Part shown: piece by piece, positions 1-5,405 of the stretch
Layout: every line of letters begins with the position of its first letter
Position numbering within the stretch: position 1 is the first letter of the stretch
Assembly: GCA_903861445.1 (NCBI GenBank)
Contig: CAIOUK010000233.1
Location: 1-11,896, forward strand
Reading direction: 5' to 3'
DNA from: an uncultured Verrucomicrobia subdivision 3 bacterium
Lineage (GTDB): Bacteria; Verrucomicrobiota; Verrucomicrobiia; Limisphaerales; UBA11358
Length of the DNA: 11,896 bases
The notes under the pieces: model-generated
Databases searched by the model: none
Seen by the model: only the letters and a program-made list of their open reading frames with translations
Told to the model about the DNA's origin: nothing
Position numbers and translations under genes: made by a program

Positions 1-263
1 CCGACGCCTGCGTGGATTTGATTTACATAGACCCGCCCTTCAACTCCAACCGCAACTACGATGGTGGCCAGTCCGGCTCAGACTTCTGGGGCGAGACCAA
101 GGAGAAGCGCGCCTTTGAAGACCGCCACGAGAACACCAAGGCTTACATTGACTACATGCGCCCGCGCTGCGTGCAACTCGCCCGCGTCCTCAAAAAGACC
201 GGCAGCTTTTATTACCACTGCGACTGGCACGCCAGCCACTACGTCAAAGTTTTGTTCAATTAG
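1..263 (+). pseudogene. N-terminal fragment of a DNA adenine/cytosine-N4 methyltransferase (DPPF motif), cut off at both ends
   Basis: The frame is open from the window start (D-A-C-V-D-L-I-Y-I-DPPF) and stops at 261-263. DPPF is catalytic motif IV of the N4/N6 (beta-type) DNA methylases. It is followed by FNSNRNY, FWGETKEKRAFEDRH, YIDYMRPRC and SFYYHCDWHASHYVKV, a run typical of a methyltransferase that modifies unpaired amino groups of adenine or cytosine in DNA. Intact relatives continue after HYVKV for a few hundred residues (target recognition, then the FCGCGTT AdoMet-binding motif); here the protein ends three residues later. The fragment therefore lacks AdoMet motif I and cannot be active alone. 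The matching tail of such a protein lies at 1386-1921, with a secreted-protein gene in between. Family assignment is strong; calling it a broken gene is inference from length. Confidence 0.8.
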
Positions 264-380
264 GGACAGACGAAAAGAAATGAGAGTTGAATGAAGAAGG
301 GGCTTGCAAATCGGTCGAGCAGGAAGAGAATCACAAAACAAGTAGGCTCAAGCAGGTCATGGATCAACACTTGAATTTAT

Positions 381-1382
381 ATGAAATCTAAAAGCGCCCT
401 TTGCGGTCTTGCCATTGCGTTCGCCTTGCAATTGGGTGTGCTGGCTGGTTCCGCCCAGACCAACATATACCTGTTCAGTGGGTCGGAGACGAATATCACT
501 CTGCCCCCCGGCACTTACATCATCACTGCCTACGGCGCTCGGGGCGGCTATGGCGCTCTGGGCGCTGGTGGCCTCGGATCTGAAATGGAAGGGGAATTTA
601 ACTTCGCGGGTGTAACGACCCTGACCCTTCTGGTCGGCAGCGTCGGTGGCAACAACTGGGGCGGTGGTGGTGGCGGTGGCAGCTTCGTTGTCAATGGCAG
701 CACACCGCTGGTCATCGCAGGTGGCGGTGGCGGTGGTGGCTACGCCGGCAACGGCGCTTTCGGTGCCACCAATGCCAACGGCGGCAACGGCAACAACAGC
801 GGCGGCAGTGGTGGTGTTGGTGCCGGCGGCGGCGTTGGTGCTGGCGGTGCCGGCGGCGGCGGCTATAGCGGCGGCGGCGGCGGATACGACTACGCCGGCG
901 GCGGCAGCAGCTTCACCAGCGGTGGCGGTGGTGGTAGTGGTGGCGTCCTCGGCGGCGGCGGCGGATACGGCGGCGGAGGAGGAGGTGCGGCATACGGCGG
1001 GGGCGGCGGCGGGGGCTACAGCGGCGGCGGCGGGGGCGGCTACATCGGAGGTGTTGGCTACAGCGGCGGCGGGGGCGGCGGCAGTTCCATCATTGATTCA
1101 TCTGCAATAACGAATCTCGTCGAGGTTTCCGGCATCGCCAGCCTCGACGATTCGACGGGCAATGGCGAGATTATTATTATCGCAGTTCCCCCACCGATTG
1201 TCATCAGCACTTATGCTAGTCAGCCGACGGTATTTTTTCCCACGGCCACCGGCACGAATTTTGTGCTGCAAATGACCACCAATCTGGCAAACGGCCCTTG
1301 GGTCACAGTCAGCAACGGCATTCCCATCAGCGGAATCATCATCACCAATCCGCCCCCCGCAGCCTTTTTCCGGTTGCAATGA
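381..1382 (+). CDS. Secreted glycine-rich protein with ALK/LTK-type glycine-rich domain and FFRL C-terminus
   Basis: 333 aa. Residues 1-26 form a signal peptide (K-S-K, hydrophobic core, cleavage near GSAQT). Residues 28-92 read YLFSGSETNITLPPGTY, IITAYGARGG and TLTLLVGSVGG, the pattern of the glycine-rich domain shared by ALK/LTK receptors and many bacterial surface proteins (Pfam ALK_LTK_GRD type). Residues 93-235 are nearly pure glycine with Y, S, A and N, including SFVVNGSTPLVIAGGGGGGG, and end in GNGEIIIIA, which usually closes this domain. Residues 270-333 are a separate beta-rich module (NFVLQMTTNLANGPWVTVSN ... AAFFRLQ), common at the end of exported verrucomicrobial proteins. No clear ribosome-binding site precedes the ATG; the start is fixed by the signal peptide. 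Export, and a role in matrix or surface structure, are inferred; substrate and partner are unknown. The stop codon lies three bases before a methyltransferase tail fragment. Confidence 0.85.
   Translation: MKSKSALCGLAIAFALQLGVLAGSAQTNIYLFSGSETNITLPPGTYIITAYGARGGYGALGAGGLGSEMEGEFNFAGVTTLTLLVGSVGGNNWGGGGGGGSFVVNGSTPLVIAGGGGGGGYAGNGAFGATNANGGNGNNSGGSGGVGAGGGVGAGGAGGGGYSGGGGGYDYAGGGSSFTSGGGGGSGGVLGGGGGYGGGGGGAAYGGGGGGGYSGGGGGGYIGGVGYSGGGGGGSSIIDSSAITNLVEVSGIASLDDSTGNGEIIIIAVPPPIVISTYASQPTVFFPTATGTNFVLQMTTNLANGPWVTVSNGIPISGIIITNPPPAAFFRLQ
657..1085 (+). repeat. GGC/GGT-rich low-complexity tract coding for polyglycine
   Basis: Irregular GGC, GGT and GGA codons mixed with TAC, AGC and GCC encode the glycine-rich core of the secreted protein. 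The tract has short recurring blocks such as GGCTACAGCGGCGGCGG. It is prone to slippage and to assembly error, and it creates long spurious Ala-rich reading frames in other frames. Confidence 0.85.
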
Positions 1383-1385
1383 TCA

Positions 1386-1564
1386 ATTGATATTTCGCCC
1401 ACCGCCTGCCGCGTCATGGCCAAACGCCTGCGCGACGTTTGCGCGTTGCCGGAAAGCGAACCGCTCTGGCGCGCCGGACGCGGCTTCGTCGTCCGCGACC
1501 TGCCGTGGACGGTGGAGAAGCTGCGCGTCATCCCGCCGTTTGAATTTGAGAACTGGGCGTCATC
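1386..1564 (+). repeat. Near-identical 5' part of a direct repeat (partner about 4754-4931)
   Basis: Aligned by eye, this stretch and its partner differ by about four substitutions and three single-base indels. Downstream of it the two methyltransferase tails diverge abruptly to about 83-85% identity. The two full tails (1386-1921 and about 4754-5288) are direct repeats about 0.53 kb long and 3.37 kb apart, so homologous recombination could delete or amplify the two exported-protein genes between them. Confidence 0.8.
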
Positions 1565-1921
1565 GCCCTCGGCGGCATTCCGAACAAGGTGCAGGTGGGC
1601 GACATGGGCGTGGATGGCCGCATCTTCCCCGTCTCCTCCAGCGCCGCGCCGCGCAAGCAGCAGCCCGGCGAACTCGGCCTGAAAGAACGCTGGTATCCCA
1701 TCCAGGTGAAACAAAAGGACAAGGCCGGCCGCCCGGACATAGACGCCTTTGAAGCCATGATGATGCGCGAGGATTGCGAGAAAGGCTTCTTCGTGTCGTT
1801 CGATTATTCGTCGGACGCGTTGCAGGAGATCGAATCGTTTTTCAAGCGCAGCCACAAAGTCATCGTCGCCCTGACGGTGCAGGAAATCTTGGAAGAACAC
1901 ATTGCGAAGAAGCTGGTTTGA
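1386..1921 (+). pseudogene. C-terminal tail of a DNA methyltransferase-Mrr nuclease fusion, copy 1, with one frameshift
   Basis: Reading from 1386 gives IDISPTACRVMAKRLRDVCA and then GRGFVVRDLPWT and IPPFEFENW. This is the segment that follows the FCGCGTT motif at the end of beta-type DNA methylases. A one-base loss near 1558 (GGGCGTC where copy 2 has GGGCCGTC) shifts the frame; translation resumes in the next frame with VGDMGVDGRIFPVS (catalytic Asp codon 1613-1615) and WYPIQVKQKDK (QVK codons 1703-1711), then GFFVSFDYSS, and stops at 1919-1921. GDxGxDG plus QxK is the PD-(D/E)xK signature of Mrr-like restriction nucleases. There is no FxGxG motif and no DPPF in this piece. It starts directly after the glycine-rich gene's stop. 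It may be a dead remnant, or the part after the frameshift (GTG at 1589, 110 aa) might be a small Mrr domain; the first is more likely. Confidence 0.82.
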
Positions 1922-1934
1922 GTTTATGTTTGGA

Positions 1935-1954
1935 AAGTCAATCGAAGTCAATCT
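1935..1954 (+). repeat. Two tandem 10-bp units directly before a start codon
   Basis: AAGTCAATCG is followed at once by AAGTCAATCT, and the next base is the A of the ATG at 1955. The repeat occupies the place where a ribosome-binding site would be expected. It may be chance or a small duplication; nothing else in the window repeats it. Confidence 0.6.
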
Positions 1955-4213
1955 ATGAAAACCCTGCTTTTAATCGCGGCTGCTCTTTGCAGTCTGTTCA
2001 CCGCTGTTAATCCTGCCTTCGCCCAAGGCACGGCGTTCACCTATCAAGGCCGGTTGAACAACAGCGGCAGTCCGGCCAACGGCAGCTACGATCTGGCGTT
2101 CACGCTTTACACGACCAACGTCACGGGCAGCGCCATTGCCGGGCCGGTGACCAACACCGCCGTGGCCGTGACCAATGGTTTGTTCACCACGCTGGTTGAC
2201 TTTGGCCCGAACGCATATACCGGCACGAGCAACTGGCTGGAGATTGCCGTCAGCACGAATGCCGCGAATAGTTTCACCACCCTCGCGCCCCGGCAGCAGA
2301 TCACGCCCACGCCTTATGCCCTCACAGCGGAAAACGCCAACAATCTGGCCGGTCTGTCGGTGCAGCCCAATGCCAGCAGCGGTGCGCCCAATCTGATCGG
2401 CGGCTCGCCGGTTAATTATGTTTCCACAGGTGTCGTTGGCGCGACGATTGGCGGCGGTGGGGCGATTAATTACGGTGGCAATTCCTATACCAACAGCGTC
2501 ACCAGCAGTTTTGGCACGGTGGGCGGCGGCTTTGACAATACTGCGGGAGGTTATGGAACCAGTTCCACTGTTGCTGGAGGCTCTCAAAATACAGCGTCCG
2601 GCTACAGCAGCACCGTGGCTGGCGGCAATGGCAACAACGCCATTGGCGGGCGCTATTCAACGGTCGGTGGTGGCCAGAACAACACTGCCAGCGGTTATTA
2701 TGGGGCGACGGTGGGCGGCGGCCAGAACAACACCGCCAGTGGCAATTGGGCGACAATTCCCGGCGGCAATCAAAATGTTGCCAGCGGCGGTGATTCATTT
2801 GCCGCTGGCACTTTGGCTCAGGCGGTCAATCCGGGCGCATTCGTTTGGGCGGATTCACAAGGTGCGTCGTTCGCTTCCACCAACAATGACAGCTTTAATG
2901 TCCGGGCGCAGGGCGGCGTGCGTCTTGTCACTGGTGGCGCGGGTCTGACGGTGGATGGCCCCTTGAGCGGCAGTGGCGCAACGGTTTGGCAGGTGCCCGC
3001 AGGCACGGCGGTGCAAGCCCAATCCAACACGGGTTATCTCCTGACCAATTCCCAAAGCGTGACAGTAACACTGCCAGCCTCACCCAATGTGGGCGACGTG
3101 GTGGAAGTCTTTGAAGCTGGTGCCGGCGGTTGGACCATGGCTCAAAATGCCACCCAATCGGTTTTATACAACATTGTTCCGGCATCCAATAATACCTGGG
3201 TTCAGACCAGCGCGCCCCTTGAACGTTGGACCTGTATTGCCTGCTCGGCCGACGGCACCAAATTGACGGCGGGGGTGGCTAATGGCGGCATTTATACCTC
3301 GGTTAATTCGGGCGCCAACTGGAACCTGACCAGTGCGCCTAGCGGAGGCTGGTGGACAAGCATTGCCTCCTCGTCCGACGGCACCAAGCTGGCGGCGACA
3401 GTTTGGTCAGGTGGCATTTATACCTCGACCGATTCGGGTGCCAACTGGGTTCAGACCAGCGCGCCCAGCAAACAGTGGACAATGATTGCCTGCTCGTCCG
3501 ACGGCACCAAATTGGCGGCGGTCGTGTATGGCGGCGGCATTTATACCTCAACCAATTCGGGGGCTAACTGGACCCTGACCAGCGCGCCTAGCGCAAACTG
3601 GTCAGTCATTGCCTCCTCGTCCGACGGCACCAAATTGGCGGCGGCGGCGGATGTGGGCGGCATTTATATTTCGAGTAATTCTGGGGTTAACTGGACCCAG
3701 ACCGGCGCGCCTAGCGCAAGCTGGTTCGGCATTGCCTGCTCGTCCGACGGCGGCAGGCTGGCGGCGGGAGCAGGTGGCGGCGGCATTTATACCTTGTCCT
3801 ACTTCAGCCCCAACTGGATCAAAACCAGTGCCATCAGCACTAATGGTTGGGGCGCCATCGCCTCTTCGTCTGATGGCAGCAGCCTGGCGGCGATGGTGAA
3901 TTATGGTGGTATTTACACCTCGGCCGACTCGGGTGCCAACTGGGTTCAGACCAGCGCGCCCAGCACCGGCTGGTCAGCCATTGCCAGCTCGGCCGACGGC
4001 ACCAAATTGGTGGCGGTGGTGGGGGAAACCCTTTACAGCACGGGGATGTCGGGCGGGATTTGGACGGCTGGATACGGCCGCGTTCCCGTCGAGACCAGCA
4101 CCGGAACCGGTGGTTTTTTGGGTGGAGGTCAGGGATCCGGCGTCAAGCTAATCTACGCGGGCGGCGGCCAGTTCGTTCTTGTGAATAAACAAGGCAGTAT
4201 TTATGGGGAATAG
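1955..4213 (+). CDS. Exported modular protein: tail-fibre-like N-terminus, YadA-head-like repeats, seven Asp-box (BNR-type) repeats
   Basis: 752 aa. Residues 1-23 are a signal peptide (LLLIAAALCSLFTAV, cleaved after AFA). Residues 24-122 are the FTYQGRL ... YDLAFTLY ... WLEIAVST ... LAPRQQITPTPYA module found at the start of many exported proteins with phage-tail-like architecture. Residues 186-290 hold five to six units of 14-16 residues (STVGGGQNNTASGYY type), resembling the left-handed roll of trimeric adhesin heads (YadA_head). SFNVRAQGGVRL at 313-324 usually leads into an endosialidase-type chaperone domain; none is seen. Instead come TGYLLTNSQSVTVTLPASP (359-377) and, at 413-690, seven repeats of 41-42 residues (SxDGTKLAA ... 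GGIYTSxxSGANW), with S-x-D-S-G-x-x-W Asp boxes as in BNR/sialidase-like propellers. The C-terminus (LGGGQGSGVKLIYAGGG) lacks FFRL. Surface exposure and adhesion or glycan binding are inferred. Confidence 0.85.
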   Translation: MKTLLLIAAALCSLFTAVNPAFAQGTAFTYQGRLNNSGSPANGSYDLAFTLYTTNVTGSAIAGPVTNTAVAVTNGLFTTLVDFGPNAYTGTSNWLEIAVSTNAANSFTTLAPRQQITPTPYALTAENANNLAGLSVQPNASSGAPNLIGGSPVNYVSTGVVGATIGGGGAINYGGNSYTNSVTSSFGTVGGGFDNTAGGYGTSSTVAGGSQNTASGYSSTVAGGNGNNAIGGRYSTVGGGQNNTASGYYGATVGGGQNNTASGNWATIPGGNQNVASGGDSFAAGTLAQAVNPGAFVWADSQGASFASTNNDSFNVRAQGGVRLVTGGAGLTVDGPLSGSGATVWQVPAGTAVQAQSNTGYLLTNSQSVTVTLPASPNVGDVVEVFEAGAGGWTMAQNATQSVLYNIVPASNNTWVQTSAPLERWTCIACSADGTKLTAGVANGGIYTSVNSGANWNLTSAPSGGWWTSIASSSDGTKLAATVWSGGIYTSTDSGANWVQTSAPSKQWTMIACSSDGTKLAAVVYGGGIYTSTNSGANWTLTSAPSANWSVIASSSDGTKLAAAADVGGIYISSNSGVNWTQTGAPSASWFGIACSSDGGRLAAGAGGGGIYTLSYFSPNWIKTSAISTNGWGAIASSSDGSSLAAMVNYGGIYTSADSGANWVQTSAPSTGWSAIASSADGTKLVAVVGETLYSTGMSGGIWTAGYGRVPVETSTGTGGFLGGGQGSGVKLIYAGGGQFVLVNKQGSIYGE
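2510..2830 (+). repeat. Array of 14-16-residue YadA-head-like coding repeats
   Basis: Five to six degenerate units of about 42-48 bp encode S/A-T-V-x-G-G-x-x-N-x-A-S-G-x-x. The best-matching pair encodes VGGGQNNTASGYY and VGGGQNNTASGNW. It is an intragenic repeat. Confidence 0.75.
3191..4024 (+). repeat. Seven 123-126-bp coding repeats (Asp-box propeller blades)
   Basis: The recurring GACGGC (D-G) codon pair, GATGGC in one unit, falls at 3251, 3377, 3500, 3623, 3746, 3872 and 3995, giving spacings of 126, 123, 123, 123, 126 and 123 bp. Each unit encodes TSAPSxxW, IAxSSDGTKLAA and GGIYTSxxSGANW. Seven units is a usual blade number for a closed beta-propeller. The sixth unit is the most degenerate (TLSYFSPNWIKTSAI, no Asp box). 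Confidence 0.85.
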
Positions 4214-4268
4214 CCGCGAACTGTCCGTTGCAATCCCGGTGAAACGGGCGGCCAACCAAACAAATCAA

Positions 4269-4733
4269 ATGAAAACTTGCCTTAAAATTCAGTTACGGTG
4301 TTTCATTTCCGTCCTTTTGCTGGCGTTGTCCACAGCCACGCTCTGCGCCCAAACCTACACGATTGACTGGTATAAAATCGCCGGCGGCGGCGGCACCAGC
4401 ACGGGCGGCACTTACCAAGTGAGCGGCACCATTGGCCAGCCGGACGCCAGCGGCGCGATGAGCGGCGGCGATTATTCCCTCACTGGCGGATTCTGGAGCC
4501 TCATTTCTGTCGTGCAAACCGCAGGCGCACCGAGATTGACCATCACCCATTCGGGCAACACTGTGACCATTTCATGGCCGTATCCCTCGACCGGCTGGAC
4601 GTTGCACCAGAATTCAGATTTGACGACGGCCAACTGGTCACCCAGCGGCGGCATTGCCAACGACGGCACGAACAACTTCATCATCCTCACCTCGCCAACG
4701 GGGAAATTATTCTTCCGCTTGAGCAATCCTTGA
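4269..4733 (+). CDS. Small exported protein with GGFW module and FFRL C-terminus
   Basis: 154 aa from the ATG at 4269. An upstream in-frame ATG at 4203 would overlap the previous gene and add 22 hydrophilic residues before the signal peptide, so it is not preferred. Residues 1-28 are a signal peptide (LRCFISVLLLALSTATLCAQ). Residues 29-76 read YTIDWYKIAGGGGTSTGG, VSGTIGQPDA and MSGGDYSLTGGFW, a short module seen in many verrucomicrobial and planctomycete exported proteins, whose function is unknown to me. Residues 88-154 are the beta-rich tail module (LTITHSGNTVTISWPYPSTG ... LHQNSDLTTANW ... GKLFFRLSNP). It follows the 752-aa gene by 55 bases on the same strand and could be co-transcribed with it. 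Its stop is followed within about 15 bases by the second methyltransferase tail. Confidence 0.82.
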   Translation: MKTCLKIQLRCFISVLLLALSTATLCAQTYTIDWYKIAGGGGTSTGGTYQVSGTIGQPDASGAMSGGDYSLTGGFWSLISVVQTAGAPRLTITHSGNTVTISWPYPSTGWTLHQNSDLTTANWSPSGGIANDGTNNFIILTSPTGKLFFRLSNP

Positions 4734-4744
4734 AGATCCGCGCC

Positions 4745-5288
4745 GGGATTGGCATTGATATTTCGCCCATGCCTGCCGCGTCATGGCCAAACGCCTGCGC
4801 GACGTTTGCGCGTTGCCGGAAAGCGAATGCTCTGGCGCGCCGGACGCGGCTTCGTCGTCCGCGACCTGCCGTGGACGGTGGAGAAGCTGCGCATCCTCCC
4901 GCCGTTTGAATTTGAGAACTGGGCCGTCATCGCCCTCGGTGGCATTCCGAACAAGGTGCAAGTCGGCGACATGGGCATTGATGGCCGCATCTTCCCCGTC
5001 TCCGCCAGCGCCACGCCGCGCAAGAAACAGGAAGGCGAGCTTTCGCTGCAAGAACGCTGGTATCCGATTCAGGTCAAGCAGAAGGACAAAGCCGGTCGCC
5101 CGGACATAGACGCGTTCGAGGCCGTGATGATGCGCGAGGATTGCGAGAAGGGTTTCTTCATCTCGTTTGATTTCAGTTCCGATGCGTTGACGGAGATTGA
5201 TGCCTTCTTCAAACGCAGCCACAAAGTCATCGTCCCCCTGACCGTGCAGGAAATCCTCGACGAGCAGATTGCGAAGAAGCTGGTGTGA
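4745..5288 (+). pseudogene. C-terminal tail of a DNA methyltransferase-Mrr nuclease fusion, copy 2, with two frameshifts
   Basis: It begins slightly further upstream than copy 1: codons for IGIDISP at 4748-4768. A one-base loss at about 4769 moves to MAKRLRDVCALPESE (from 4783), and a second at about 4827 moves to LWRAGRGFVVRDLPWT, IPPFEFENW and AVIALGGIPNKVQVGDMGID. The last frame runs to the stop at 5286-5288. The Mrr-like catalytic Asp is at codon 4980-4982 and QVK at 5070-5078, so the nuclease half is intact from an ATG at 4827 (154 codons). DPPF and FxGxG motifs are absent. Whether the 154-residue piece is expressed is unknown; GGAAAG lies just before the ATG but may be chance. Alternatives are a degraded remnant (favoured) or a captured stand-alone nuclease domain. 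Confidence 0.82.
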
Positions 5289-5297
5289 CCGGGGATG

Positions 5298-5314
5298 CAA
5301 CCCCTTCAGGGTTG
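5298..5314. repeat. Short hairpin CAACCC-CTTCA-GGGTTG
   Basis: A perfect 6-bp stem with a 5-base loop lies ten bases after the stop of the second methyltransferase tail. No T-run follows, so it is not a standard terminator. It may be a trace of a small palindromic repeat. Confidence 0.4.
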
Positions 5315-5345
5315 ATGAAATGGATGGCCACCTAGCAGGGAGACA

Positions 5346-5405
5346 CCGGACGGCGGAAGAAGTCATTGAGTTACCCCGCTGTATTTTCTGCCGTCCGGAA
5401 TTTTT
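5346..5405 (+). terminator. Large hairpin between convergent genes, possible + strand terminator
   Basis: CCGGACGGC (5346-5354) is perfectly complementary to GCCGTCCGG (5390-5398), and the inner flanks GAAGAA and TTTTC can extend the stem. AATTTTT follows on the + strand. The loop is long for an intrinsic terminator, so termination is uncertain. It sits between the end of the methyltransferase tail (5288) and the convergent membrane-protein gene (stop at 5405-5407). Confidence 0.4.

Noticed and set aside
646..1110. 154-codon Ala/Val-rich open frame on the + strand
   Set aside because: It is the shifted reading of the GGC/GGT-rich tract inside the glycine-rich protein gene; low complexity and no domain.
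1220..1951. 243-codon open frame on the - strand
   Set aside because: It is antisense to the methyltransferase tail, whose sense frames show recognisable methylase and Mrr motifs.
3191..4024. Regular repeats that might suggest a CRISPR array
   Set aside because: The period is 123-126 bp, a multiple of three, and it encodes Asp-box repeats within one long frame; no short identical repeats with unique spacers.
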